A stretch of 64,000 nt of DNA from Paludibacteraceae bacterium (GTDB lineage Bacteria > Bacteroidota > Bacteroidia > Bacteroidales > Paludibacteraceae). The notes beneath the pieces are model-generated. The model was given only the letters and a program-made list of their open reading frames with translations, did not search any database and was not told the DNA's origin. Of the stretch, positions 1-8,644 are shown piece by piece; the stretch's first letter is position 1, and each line of letters starts with the position of its first letter. The position numbers and the translations under genes are program-made. The stretch spans positions 62,001-126,000 of the forward strand of contig JAFVBR010000042.1 in NCBI GenBank assembly GCA_017479885.1, written 5' to 3'.

Positions 1-1244
1 TGAATGAAGCAAACCATATCCGCGTCCTGCTCGATAGCACCCGACTCTCGCAAGTCGCTCAACTGCGGACGTTTGCCCTCCACTCCTGTTCTGCCTTCAA
101 CACCACGGTTAAGCTGTGAGAGCGCAATAACAGGAATATCAAGTTCTTTGGCAAGTGCCTTGAGATTACGCGAGATGATGCTCACCTCCTGCTCGCGGCT
201 TCCGAAATTCATGCCGGTTGCATTCATCAGTTGCAAATAGTCGATAATGATGCACTCCACCTTGTGTGTCTGCACCAGATTCCTCGCCTTGCTTTTGAGT
301 TCGAAGACCGAAAGCGAAGGAGTATCATCAACGTATATGGGGGCATCAACCAAAATGTTGATTCTCTCCTCGAGTTGTTTCCACTCTCCGGGAGTCAGTT
401 TACCGCTTCGGATCTTATTGCCGTCAATCTCACATGCATTCATTATCAAACGATTGACGAGCTGAACATTAGACATTTCGAGAGAAAAGAGTGCTACAGG
501 CTTTTTGTAATTGATAGCCATGTTCTTTGCCATAGACAGCACAAACGCAGTCTTACCCATAGCGGGACGTGCGGCAATAATAATAAGGTCTGATTTCTGC
601 CAACCTGACGTAACCTTATCCAAATCAGTGTAGCCGCTCGGCACACCGGAAATATTGTTGTCGTTGCGGCTTGCTTTCATTATGCGCTCGTATGCCTCTT
701 TGATTACATCGTTGATCTGCACACTATCACGCTTCTGCATGTGCTGACTGATTTCAAATACTTTGCCTTGTGCCGAGTCCATCAGTTCGCTGACATCCTG
801 TGTCTCATCGTATGCCATCCGCTCAACCTCGGTAGCATAAGCAATCAACTCGCGTGCGAGAGACTTCTGCATCAGTATCTGAGCATGATAGACGAGGTGT
901 GCAGTACTCGCCACTTTTGCAGTCAACTGTGATATATACAGCGGCCCTCCGACCTCGTCGAGAGTACCGTTCTTCTTCAACTGTTCAATGACAGACAACA
1001 TGTCAATGGGGTTTTCTTTCTGCGCCAAGTCGCTCATTGCCTCGAAAATCTTCATGTGCGCATCCTTGTAGAATGACGCAGGCTTAAGAAATTCGGAAAC
1101 GGAGTTGTATGCCTCTTTTTCAAGCATGATTGCCCCCAAAACACTCTCCTCCATCTCTACCGCCTGCGGCGGCAGTTTCCCCATCTCGTTGGGTCCAACA
1201 GTGATTGTCTGCTGCGAGCGCGTATTTCTTCTGTTTGTTGCCAT
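1..1244 (-). CDS. dnaB: Replicative DNA helicase DnaB, 3' end cut by the window edge
   Basis: DnaB is the hexameric 5'-3' helicase that unwinds DNA at the replication fork. Reading the minus strand from the ATG at 1244 gives an uninterrupted frame of 414 codons that runs off the left edge. The N-terminal DnaB domain is recognisable (LPPQAVEMEESVLGAIM near the start). The RecA-like domain follows, with the Walker A motif AARPAMGKTAF, a Walker B region CIIIDYLQLM, and LSQLNRGVEGR near the cut end. The last visible residues, QDADMVCFIH, are the usual DnaB end region, so only a few dozen residues are missing. No intein interrupts the visible part. It is divergent from the Crp-type regulator and has its own promoter at 1302-1333. 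Identification is secure. Confidence 0.96.
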   Translation of the reverse strand, partial: MATNRRNTRSQQTITVGPNEMGKLPPQAVEMEESVLGAIMLEKEAYNSVSEFLKPASFYKDAHMKIFEAMSDLAQKENPIDMLSVIEQLKKNGTLDEVGGPLYISQLTAKVASTAHLVYHAQILMQKSLARELIAYATEVERMAYDETQDVSELMDSAQGKVFEISQHMQKRDSVQINDVIKEAYERIMKASRNDNNISGVPSGYTDLDKVTSGWQKSDLIIIAARPAMGKTAFVLSMAKNMAINYKKPVALFSLEMSNVQLVNRLIMNACEIDGNKIRSGKLTPGEWKQLEERINILVDAPIYVDDTPSLSVFELKSKARNLVQTHKVECIIIDYLQLMNATGMNFGSREQEVSIISRNLKALAKELDIPVIALSQLNRGVEGRTGVEGKRPQLSDLRESGAIEQDADMVCFI

Positions 1245-1301
1245 AATTGATTGTATGAGATAGTTTATGCTATATTTAAGGTTGTTCTGAAATTCCGATT
1301 G

Positions 1302-1333
1302 CAAAGATACGGCAAGCTTATCATACTCGCAAA
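1302..1333 (-). promoter_or_regulatory. Bacteroidota promoter of dnaB
   Basis: Read on the minus strand, TTTG (1330-1333) is followed after 20 bases by TATCTTTG (1302-1309). This matches the Bacteroidota housekeeping consensus TTTG-N19-21-TAnnTTTG. Transcription should begin near 1295, leaving about 50 bases before the dnaB ATG at 1244. Confidence 0.8.
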
Positions 1334-1483
1334 TTTATTTTTCAACAAATTATTAACAAACAGCAGAGCGAGTTGTGAGACTATAATTCGGCTCAACAAT
1401 ATAAGAAATTATCACATGGCAGCAAAGACAAATGTTCTTTTTTTGACCAAAGATGGGGAAAAATATGTTGTATAATATAAAAA

Positions 1484-1515
1484 TTTGGCAAATTCATAAA
1501 AATAGACTAATTTTG
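1484..1515 (+). promoter_or_regulatory. Bacteroidota promoter of the Crp/Fnr regulator operon
   Basis: TTTG at 1484-1487, a 20-base spacer and TAATTTTG at 1508-1515 match the phylum consensus. The start would be near 1522, about 20 bases before the ATG at 1544. The rest of the 1245-1543 gap is AT-rich, and I see no gene in it. Confidence 0.8.
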
Positions 1516-1543
1516 CAGGCGAATAAAAACAAAGGATATAATA

Positions 1544-2248
1544 ATGTCCAAAAAACAAGATTTGAATGACATACCCAAGTTGTGGGAGTTGAACCCCGTA
1601 TGGAATGTTCTGACCGATGAAGAAAAAGACTATATCGACCAGAGCTCAAGGCTTTACACCTTCAAAAAGAATGAGATAATTCATCACGAAGGCGATATAC
1701 CCACACACATGATGATGCTGGTTGACGGCAAAGTGAAAGTATATAAAGACGGAGCCAGCAACCGCAGCCAAATCATACGCATGCTCAAGCCGTATGACTT
1801 TTTCGGCTACCGCGCCATGATAGCAGACGAAGGATACAACACCAGCGTCAGTGCTTTTGAGCCATCGATAGTATATTTCGTCAAGAAAGAAGCATTTCTA
1901 AAAGTAATAAGGCAGAACAATGAATTCTGCTATCTCTTCATGGTAGAGATGGCAAAAGATCTCGGTCAAAGCGACAAGTTGAGTGTGAGTCTGACTCAGA
2001 AGCATACACGCGGCCGACTGGCGGAAGCACTGCTATCACTTAAAGAGAACTACGGTCTTGACGAAGACGAAGCGACAATAAGCATGTATATGTCACGCGA
2101 AGACCTTGCGCACTTGAGCAACATGACCACCAGCAATGCCATTCGTACACTCGCCGCTTTTGCCGAAGAAGGCATAATAAGCATAGACGGAAGAAAAATC
2201 AAAATTCTCGACATGGAAGAACTTCTACATGTAAGCAGAATCGGATGA
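1544..2248 (+). CDS. Crp/Fnr family transcriptional regulator
   Basis: A 234-residue DNA-binding regulator. Residues about 35-125 form a cyclic-nucleotide-binding-type jelly roll (IIHHEGDIPTHMMMLVDGKVKVY). Residues about 150-225 form a winged helix-turn-helix (MSREDLAHLSNMTTSNAIRTL, then GIISIDGRKIKIL). There is no N-terminal cysteine cluster like that of Fnr, so an oxygen-sensing iron-sulfur cluster is not expected, and the ligand cannot be read from the sequence. Its stop overlaps the start of the TPR gene (ATGA), so the two are translationally coupled. A Crp-like regulator paired with a TPR protein suggests a stress or envelope-state switch, but that is inference. Confidence 0.9.
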   Translation: MSKKQDLNDIPKLWELNPVWNVLTDEEKDYIDQSSRLYTFKKNEIIHHEGDIPTHMMMLVDGKVKVYKDGASNRSQIIRMLKPYDFFGYRAMIADEGYNTSVSAFEPSIVYFVKKEAFLKVIRQNNEFCYLFMVEMAKDLGQSDKLSVSLTQKHTRGRLAEALLSLKENYGLDEDEATISMYMSREDLAHLSNMTTSNAIRTLAAFAEEGIISIDGRKIKILDMEELLHVSRIG

Positions 2249-4254
2249 ACGAGAATACAAAAATTATCAGTCTGCTCGGCGAGGGGCATCTCTACGATAC
2301 CCTGCAACTATTGAAGCCGCTTGCCTTAAAGACAAGCGACTTCAGGCTTACAGACAGACTGCAAAGCATAGAACAGAACTACAGATTCCTTATTGAATAT
2401 TTTGCATCGGGAGTTGAAGACAATGACAGAGAACACATACTCCAACAACTCTACCGACAGACATTCATTCTGTATGATGACATCAGGAAATCAGGAGCAT
2501 CCCAGTCGAAAAACCTGCTAATGATGCAGGCAACAGCAGCAGATTACAAGCCTCAAGACAACAAATATTCGCATCTGCGCGAAATATTTTACAGCACATG
2601 GCTCGGAACACGGGCCAATGACAACCTGCTTGTCACCGACGAGGAAAAAAACATATATATATCGGCATTGATGCTGAACATTATCGGCTGTTTTTCAGAA
2701 GAGAAGACAATCGGTTTGTGCAAGCTGGCAGCATATTACAAAGACGAACCACAGCAAAGAGCGTTGGTTGCCATGCTAATGGTTCTTCACCATTACCGCC
2801 ACAGAATAAAATTCTTCCCTGAGATATGCAGCATACTGCAGTCTATTGCTTCTGACGACCGACTCAGATTGAACATAAAGCATATAATCATACAACTGCT
2901 CAACACATCGCTATCACCAGCCATTGCCAAGGAGATGGAGAATCTGAGCAAAGACCTCGGCGAACAGGCAGACAAGGAACACCGGAACATCATAATTGCC
3001 TTAGAGGACAACGACGAGACAAAACCAGAATGGGGAGAGACGGTAAGAAGCCTCTTTGACCAACATATAGAGAATGTAAGCCGCCTTCATAGCGAGGGAG
3101 GTGACATGAACTACTCGTCCACAAGACCACTGCTCGGCAACAGTTTCTTCACGCGCGATATAGCCAACTGGTTTCTACCGTTCGGATTTGACAACACAGA
3201 AACCGGCATAGACTTTAGCGAAGAAAACACACGGCTGCTCAAAGGCATACTGCTCTCCAACACAGAAGCCTGCGATATTGACAGATATGCCATCTGCACA
3301 ATATTCACACAACTGCAACAACAACTGCGGAACAGCAAACTGCCTTCAGTAATAGAGGACATGAATCAATTCGGAGATATAGAAACCATGACTGAGAATT
3401 ATTCCGAAGAGAACATGTCGCTTAACTACGTGAGGACGCTTTACAGATTCTTCAAGCACAACACATGGAATATTGACAACCTGATGGACGACATAACCCA
3501 TACAGGTGGCGAGTACGCATGCCGGATACTGATAAACGAGGCAGAATCAGGCGAGATTGCCGACAGATGCCTCCGACTCAACTTGTATGAAGAAGCCATA
3601 GAGATACTCAGCAACAGCAACAGTCTCTCCAACTTGCAAAAGAAAGGCTATGCCTTGCAGAAAACAGGCAACTACAAAGAGGCGATAAAGGTATATGACC
3701 ATGCACTTCTGTACGAAGAAGACAAATGGACACTGAGCCGGAAAGCATATTGCCTGCTCAAACAAGAAGAATACGAACTTGCACTCAACATATATAACAA
3801 ACTGCTTGGAGAGGACAAGGACAACAAGAAACTTCTGCTCAACAAAGCACAATGTCTGATGCTGCTTGACAGGATGCAAGATGCACTCGAAGTGTTCTTC
3901 CATCTTGACCTTTTGTATCCCGGTAATACAAATACAGAAAGAGGTCTGGCATGGTGCGCATTTGTAACGGCTACGGCTGAAAACGACAACTACCGACTTG
4001 CCGAACAATATATGGAGAGAATAGTGTATGGTGACAACGCCGATATGAACGACCGCATCAACTACGGGCATCTGTTGCTTGCCACAGGACATTTGACGGA
4101 AGCAATATCGTCATACCGACAGGCAGCAAGCGGCAAAGAGAATACGGTTGCTTTTCTAAAGCAGATGAAGACCGACATGCCTCTTCTGCTGAAGAAAGGC
4201 ATTTCAGAAGAGAACTTCAATCTGATAACAGAGTCGGTAAGACTGCTTAAATAA
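2245..4254 (+). CDS. Large TPR-repeat protein
   Basis: A 669-residue, mostly helical protein without a signal peptide or membrane segment, so probably cytoplasmic. The first 430 residues match no family I recognise. From about residue 455 there are tetratricopeptide repeats (KKGYALQKTGNYKEAIKVYDHAL, SRKAYCLLKQEEYELALNIYNKLL, NKAQCLMLLDRMQDALEVFFHLD, and one near 625). These are protein-interaction scaffolds. The ATG overlaps the stop of the Crp/Fnr gene by four bases. The coupling suggests the TPR protein works with or is controlled by that regulator. No catalytic motif is visible. Confidence 0.8.
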   Translation: MNENTKIISLLGEGHLYDTLQLLKPLALKTSDFRLTDRLQSIEQNYRFLIEYFASGVEDNDREHILQQLYRQTFILYDDIRKSGASQSKNLLMMQATAADYKPQDNKYSHLREIFYSTWLGTRANDNLLVTDEEKNIYISALMLNIIGCFSEEKTIGLCKLAAYYKDEPQQRALVAMLMVLHHYRHRIKFFPEICSILQSIASDDRLRLNIKHIIIQLLNTSLSPAIAKEMENLSKDLGEQADKEHRNIIIALEDNDETKPEWGETVRSLFDQHIENVSRLHSEGGDMNYSSTRPLLGNSFFTRDIANWFLPFGFDNTETGIDFSEENTRLLKGILLSNTEACDIDRYAICTIFTQLQQQLRNSKLPSVIEDMNQFGDIETMTENYSEENMSLNYVRTLYRFFKHNTWNIDNLMDDITHTGGEYACRILINEAESGEIADRCLRLNLYEEAIEILSNSNSLSNLQKKGYALQKTGNYKEAIKVYDHALLYEEDKWTLSRKAYCLLKQEEYELALNIYNKLLGEDKDNKKLLLNKAQCLMLLDRMQDALEVFFHLDLLYPGNTNTERGLAWCAFVTATAENDNYRLAEQYMERIVYGDNADMNDRINYGHLLLATGHLTEAISSYRQAASGKENTVAFLKQMKTDMPLLLKKGISEENFNLITESVRLLK

Positions 4255-4300
4255 TCAAGATTCCATAAAGATTAACGTGGAGGCATGCGGAAGCGCAAAA

Positions 4301-5557
4301 TTACAGCGCGACTCCCAGCCCAGCATCGAAGAACTCCACTTTTGCCATGTGTGACTTGGCAGCAATTTGAACAAACAGGTGGTTTGTGACCCGATATTTC
4401 ATTACTACGTGCAGATAAAGCCATCCGTCCTGACTTACTCCGGCATTCATGAAATCGTAATTGTAGAACACTCCCCTACTCAATTTATTGTCTTTTGCAT
4501 CAGCGTACGGTTCAAGGTTTTTGACCGGGTCGTACAGATAGACACCAGCATGAAGTCCGAGAGTAAAATTGCCAAGCACAAATTCAGGCTGCAAACTTAT
4601 TCCCACACGAAAGCAATTTTTAATATCGCCTGTTGAAAGATATGTTTTTTTATATAAAGTTACCGGTGCATCAGAAACTGAAGCGGAAAACTCTTTGTTC
4701 ACAGAACGGTAATATCCATCATAAAACAAGTCAACCCCTCCACCGAGTTTGAAAATAGAAAGCGGTCGCCAGTGAGCGGAAATCTGCACCGCGCCTATAC
4801 CGAAGAAACGTCTGTCGGCAAAGTATGCCTGACGGATTCCTCCAGTAAGAGACATTTCTACATCCCAACGCTTGCCATCGTACATTTCATGCGGTACATT
4901 TCGTTCAGGTTCTTTGTAGGTTTCCGCCTTTGGCTGATATGTAACACCCAATTGTCCGTTAAACATATTGAAGCCTGTGTTAGGTTGCCGGATACTGCCG
5001 TTAGATATATGATACCAGCCATAGGAGGCTGTAATCGCCCAACCGTTTTTGACCGGAAAACGGAAATAGAGAGCGGTAGTAAAAAAAGCATTGGTATAAC
5101 TGCCGAATCCTCCGTTGGAAACCGGATATTGTATGCTGCCGGGTATATAGCACAATGAGTCCGGCACTGTATTATAATAGTTTTTAGTTACAAAAGAGAG
5201 TCCAAAGCCGGGCCTTAATCCAAACTCTATATACCTGCGTTTGACAAAGGGTACATTAAGATAAGTATAAACCGTGAAAGCACTGCCGAGGACAGCATTG
5301 CCGGTAAGATTGAGATAGCCTGCTGCAATACCGACAGAAGCATTGTTATATTGCTGCAAAGCAGGAATTCTGCCAGTAGGAAGAAACTCGACAGAAGCAT
5401 TGCCTCCGAGCACGGGACGATTGCCAATCCAGTTTTCTATAATAGTACCACGCATGACCGTTCCAACATCGCCACTTACGCCATAACGTGCCACAACTTC
5501 GGCATCAAGCATAACGGTGTATGCCGTAAAAATAATAATCAACTCCAGTCTTCGCAT
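4301..5557 (-). CDS. PagL/acyloxyacyl-hydrolase-like outer-membrane protein
   Basis: A 418-residue protein with an N-terminal signal peptide followed by many amphipathic beta strands, as in outer-membrane barrels. The segment WYHISNGSIRQPNTGFNMF (about residues 182-200) carries the His-x-Ser-Asn pattern of PagL, the lipid A 3-O-deacylase whose His and Ser form the active site. By family knowledge it would trim acyl chains from lipid A in the outer membrane. It is about twice the length of proteobacterial PagL. The extra C-terminal half (FKLGGGVDLFYDGYYRS onward, ending in AGLGVAL) looks like more barrel strands. It is divergent from pheS and convergent with the TPR gene. Substrate specificity is inferred. 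Confidence 0.75.
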   Translation of the reverse strand: MRRLELIIIFTAYTVMLDAEVVARYGVSGDVGTVMRGTIIENWIGNRPVLGGNASVEFLPTGRIPALQQYNNASVGIAAGYLNLTGNAVLGSAFTVYTYLNVPFVKRRYIEFGLRPGFGLSFVTKNYYNTVPDSLCYIPGSIQYPVSNGGFGSYTNAFFTTALYFRFPVKNGWAITASYGWYHISNGSIRQPNTGFNMFNGQLGVTYQPKAETYKEPERNVPHEMYDGKRWDVEMSLTGGIRQAYFADRRFFGIGAVQISAHWRPLSIFKLGGGVDLFYDGYYRSVNKEFSASVSDAPVTLYKKTYLSTGDIKNCFRVGISLQPEFVLGNFTLGLHAGVYLYDPVKNLEPYADAKDNKLSRGVFYNYDFMNAGVSQDGWLYLHVVMKYRVTNHLFVQIAAKSHMAKVEFFDAGLGVAL

Positions 5558-5592
5558 ACTAAATATATCGCGTATGATTACTTTTATGAGCG

Positions 5593-5623
5593 CAAAGTTA
5601 CAAAGAATTTGCGTATTTACAAA
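5593..5623 (-). promoter_or_regulatory. Promoter of the PagL-like gene
   Basis: On the minus strand TTTG (5620-5623), 19 bases, then TAACTTTG (5593-5600). It interlocks with the pheS promoter on the other strand, so the two probably compete for polymerase. The 5' leader before the ATG at 5557 is about 30 bases. Confidence 0.75.
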
Positions 5624-5639
5624 AAACTGCGTAACTTTG
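5608..5639 (+). promoter_or_regulatory. Promoter of pheS
   Basis: TTTG at 5608-5611, a 20-base spacer and TAACTTTG at 5632-5639. The predicted transcript starts near 5646 and has an 80-base leader before the pheS ATG at 5725. Confidence 0.8.
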
Positions 5640-5687
5640 CACGATAATATGATACAGGCTAAAGCATTAGCACGTACATAAGGAACA

Positions 5688-5717
5688 ATGATATTTTATC
5701 AGAAAACATTCAGCTAA
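5688..5717 (+). other. Nine-codon micro-ORF in the pheS leader
   Basis: Inside the pheS leader, ATG at 5688 opens a nine-codon frame reading MIFYQKTFS and stopping at 5717, seven bases before the pheS ATG. Two of the nine codons are Phe, a pattern reminiscent of leader peptides in Phe-controlled attenuation. A second tiny frame (MIQAKALART, 5649-5681) lies just upstream. I see no convincing terminator hairpin between them and pheS, so this is only a candidate. Confidence 0.25.
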
Positions 5718-5724
5718 AAATACA

Positions 5725-6759
5725 ATGAAAGAACGTATTCAGGAACTAATCAGCCAGATTCAAAACCTTGAAGTTAATTCTGCAGAAGAATTAGAGAACC
5801 TTAGAATCAAGTATCTCAGCAAGAAAGGAGAAATCTCCGCATTATTCGGCGAATTCAGGAATGTCGCCCCAGAAGACAAGAAAGAAATCGGAGTATGCAT
5901 CAATCAATTGAAGGAACAGGCGCTACTGAAATTTCAGCAGTTGAAGGAGCAGTTTGATGCCGCCAAAGAACTTGCAGAGCGCGAAGACCTAACCCGTACT
6001 CCAGATCCTACAGCACTCGGCACACGTCACCCTCTTTCGCTGGTAAAAGAAGAGATAATCGACATCTTTTCGCGCATAGGTTTCACCGTGGAAGAAGGTC
6101 CGGAGGTAGAAGACGACCGCCACGTGTTCGGAATGCTAAATTTTGCTCCTGAGCACCCCGCACGCGACATGCAGGACACATTCTTTGTTGAAAAACAGGA
6201 AGGTGTGCAGTCGCCTGATGACATTCTGCTGCGCACGCATACCAGCAGCGTGCAGACACGCGTAATGACAACACAGCAGCCTCCTATCCGCGTACTCTGT
6301 CCGGGCAGAGTATATCGCAACGAGGCTATTTCCGCCCGCGCACATTGTTTCTTCCATCAGGTAGAAGGACTGTACATTGACAAGAATGTAAGTTTTGCCG
6401 ACCTGAGACAAACATTGCTGTACTTTGCAAAAGAAATGTTCGGAGCAGATACCAAGATTCGTCTGCGCCCGTCGTACTTCCCATTCACTGAGCCGAGTGC
6501 AGAAATGGATATTTCGTGCAACATCTGCGGTGGCAAGGGTTGCGGATTCTGCAAACAGACAGGCTGGGTGGAAATACTCGGTTGCGGAATGGTGGATCCG
6601 AATGTGCTTGAGAGTTGCGGAATAGACAGCAAGCAATATACCGGTTATGCCTTCGGAATGGGCGTTGAGCGCATCACCAACCTCAAATACAGAGTGAAAG
6701 ACCTGCGTCTGTTCTCGGAAAACGATGTCCGCTTCCTTCAACAGTTCGAATCGTGCTAA
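5725..6759 (+). CDS. pheS: Phenylalanyl-tRNA synthetase alpha subunit
   Basis: The catalytic alpha subunit of the alpha2-beta2 enzyme that charges tRNA-Phe. The 344-residue length is normal. Residues 1-85 are the coiled-coil tRNA-binding arm (LRIKYLSKKGEISALFGEF). The class II core follows: motif 1 region FTVEEGPEVEDD, motif 2 CPGRVYRNEAISARAHCFFHQVEG, and motif 3 GYAFGMGVERITNLKY near the C-terminus. A CNICGGKGCGFC segment is the family's usual cysteine-rich loop. The beta subunit gene pheT is not next to it, as is common in this phylum. It is followed after 37 bases by the GH13 gene without a clear new promoter. Confidence 0.97.
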   Translation: MKERIQELISQIQNLEVNSAEELENLRIKYLSKKGEISALFGEFRNVAPEDKKEIGVCINQLKEQALLKFQQLKEQFDAAKELAEREDLTRTPDPTALGTRHPLSLVKEEIIDIFSRIGFTVEEGPEVEDDRHVFGMLNFAPEHPARDMQDTFFVEKQEGVQSPDDILLRTHTSSVQTRVMTTQQPPIRVLCPGRVYRNEAISARAHCFFHQVEGLYIDKNVSFADLRQTLLYFAKEMFGADTKIRLRPSYFPFTEPSAEMDISCNICGGKGCGFCKQTGWVEILGCGMVDPNVLESCGIDSKQYTGYAFGMGVERITNLKYRVKDLRLFSENDVRFLQQFESC

Positions 6760-6796
6760 TACTTTGTTTGACTAACTACACTACCTACAGAATATC

Positions 6797-8644
6797 ATGA
6801 AAAAAACAATCTACCTTGCATTAGCGGTCACAATAATTGCCGCATGCACAAGCAAAACCCAGACACAACCGACACTTGCAGACCCGCAACCAGAAATCAG
6901 CCGCGTAGAACCGTTGTCATGGTGGACCGGAATGCATACCCCTCTTACACTTATGTTCTACGGCAACGACCTTCAAGACGCACAGGTATCAGTAGAACCC
7001 AAAGGAGGAATAGCAATTCGCGGGCAACACAATGCAGAGAGCAAGAACTATCTATTTGTGGATGTGGACGTAAAGAAAGCAGGCAACTACACTTTCACTC
7101 TTACACAAGGCGACAAACAGACATCGGTGGATTACCTGATTGAGAACCGCCGACCTGACAGCCGCAACAGAAAGAGTTTCACTTCGGCTGACGTCATCTA
7201 TCTGATTATGTCAGACCGCTTTGCCGACGGGGATGAGACCAACAACTCAACCGATAATACACAAGAGAAAGCTGACAAGACAAATATCGACTGCCGCTGG
7301 GGAGGCGATATCCAAGGCATAATCAACCAATTTGACCACATATCTGCTTTGGGAGCCACAGCAGTCTGGCCTACCCCACTGCTGCTCGATGACGAACCGT
7401 CATGGAGTTACCACGGATACGCATGCGCTGACTACTACCATATCGACCCTCGTTTCGGCAGCAACGAACTCTACAAGCAGATGGTTGCCACGGCTCACGA
7501 GAAAGGACTTAAGTTCCTGATGGATATGGTGCCCAACCATTGCGGAGCAGCACACTGGTGGATGCAAGACCTGCCATATCAGGACTGGATCAACCAATTC
7601 ACCAAGTTTACCAACACCAACAATGCATTCTCTGCCAACTATGATGTGAATGCTTCGGAATATGACCGCATGCTCAACAACAGCGGTTGGTTTGACCATC
7701 CTATGCCTGATATGAACCTCAGCAACCCTGACCTTCTGCAATATTTCAAACAATGGGCAATATGGTGGATTGAATATGCCGACCTTGACGGGCTTCGCGT
7801 TGACACTTATCCGTACATTGAGAAACTGCCCGCTGCAGACTGGTGCAAAGCCATCACAGACGAGTATCCTTATATAAATATAGTAGGAGAATGCTGGACC
7901 CGCCCAGCCTCAGCTGTTGCCTATTGGCAAGCAGGAGCCAACAATCCCGACGGATTCAACTCCAACTTGCCTTCAGTAATGGATTTCCCTGTGGAAGAGG
8001 CTATACGTCAGGCACTGGAAAACGATGGCAACTATTGGGGAGGAGGCTTGACAAAAGTGTACGATGCCGTCTCGCAAGACTACCTGTATGCAGATGTGAA
8101 CAAACTGCTATTGTTTATAGGCAACCACGACATGGATCACATAGCTGACATAGTAAAAGACAACGACCCCCGCCGCGTAAAACTGGCGATGACAATGATA
8201 GCGACTATGCGTGGCATTCCGCAGCTCTTTGCAGGAGACGAATATGCACAACGGTCGGTAGATATGAGTCGCGGTCACAGTGGTCTGCGCCAACCACTGC
8301 CGGATGAGGCCAATCTCACTGAGACAGAAAAAGATATGTTCGAATATCAGAGCCGTCTGTTCCAATTCCGCAAGCAAGAGCCTGTAATCCACACAGGCAA
8401 GACCATGCACTTCATGAGTCGCGACAACACGTATGCATATTTCCGATACAACGCAGACGAGGCAGTGTTCGTATTCCTCAATGCTTCTGCAACAAACAAA
8501 CAGATTCCTACCGACCATTATAAAGAGATACTCACAAAGTACAATCCCCGGGGTATTGATATCATCTCAGGCAAAATTGTCGACCTCTCGGAAGAGACAG
8601 TAGTTCAACCGCTCACAAGCATAGTAGTAAAACTCGGCAAATGA
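6797..8644 (+). CDS. GH13 alpha-amylase/cyclomaltodextrinase-type lipoprotein
   Basis: A 615-residue lipoprotein. The lipobox is IIAAC, with Cys16 or so as the lipidated residue, so it is anchored in a membrane and acts outside the cytoplasm on alpha-glucans. Residues about 35-125 are the N-terminal beta-sandwich typical of cyclomaltodextrinase/neopullulanase-like enzymes. The (beta/alpha)8 barrel carries all four GH13 regions: DMVPNH, the nucleophile Asp336 in LRVDTY, the acid/base Glu365 in VGECW, and Asp445 in GNHDMD. A C-terminal beta domain follows (about 530-615). The catalytic set is complete, so it should be active. No SusC/SusD pair is nearby, so it is not in a standard Sus locus here. 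Its stop overlaps the rmuC start. Confidence 0.92.
   Translation: MKKTIYLALAVTIIAACTSKTQTQPTLADPQPEISRVEPLSWWTGMHTPLTLMFYGNDLQDAQVSVEPKGGIAIRGQHNAESKNYLFVDVDVKKAGNYTFTLTQGDKQTSVDYLIENRRPDSRNRKSFTSADVIYLIMSDRFADGDETNNSTDNTQEKADKTNIDCRWGGDIQGIINQFDHISALGATAVWPTPLLLDDEPSWSYHGYACADYYHIDPRFGSNELYKQMVATAHEKGLKFLMDMVPNHCGAAHWWMQDLPYQDWINQFTKFTNTNNAFSANYDVNASEYDRMLNNSGWFDHPMPDMNLSNPDLLQYFKQWAIWWIEYADLDGLRVDTYPYIEKLPAADWCKAITDEYPYINIVGECWTRPASAVAYWQAGANNPDGFNSNLPSVMDFPVEEAIRQALENDGNYWGGGLTKVYDAVSQDYLYADVNKLLLFIGNHDMDHIADIVKDNDPRRVKLAMTMIATMRGIPQLFAGDEYAQRSVDMSRGHSGLRQPLPDEANLTETEKDMFEYQSRLFQFRKQEPVIHTGKTMHFMSRDNTYAYFRYNADEAVFVFLNASATNKQIPTDHYKEILTKYNPRGIDIISGKIVDLSEETVVQPLTSIVVKLGK

Noticed and set aside
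1..1244. Intein in dnaB
   Set aside because: The visible frame runs straight through the Walker A site and later motifs without an inserted domain.
3547..4092. A 181-codon open frame antisense to the TPR gene
   Set aside because: It lies fully inside a well-supported gene, matches no family, and has no promoter or start context of its own.
6136..6741. A 201-codon frame antisense to pheS
   Set aside because: It is a shadow of the conserved pheS frame and has an odd, Cys/His-rich composition.
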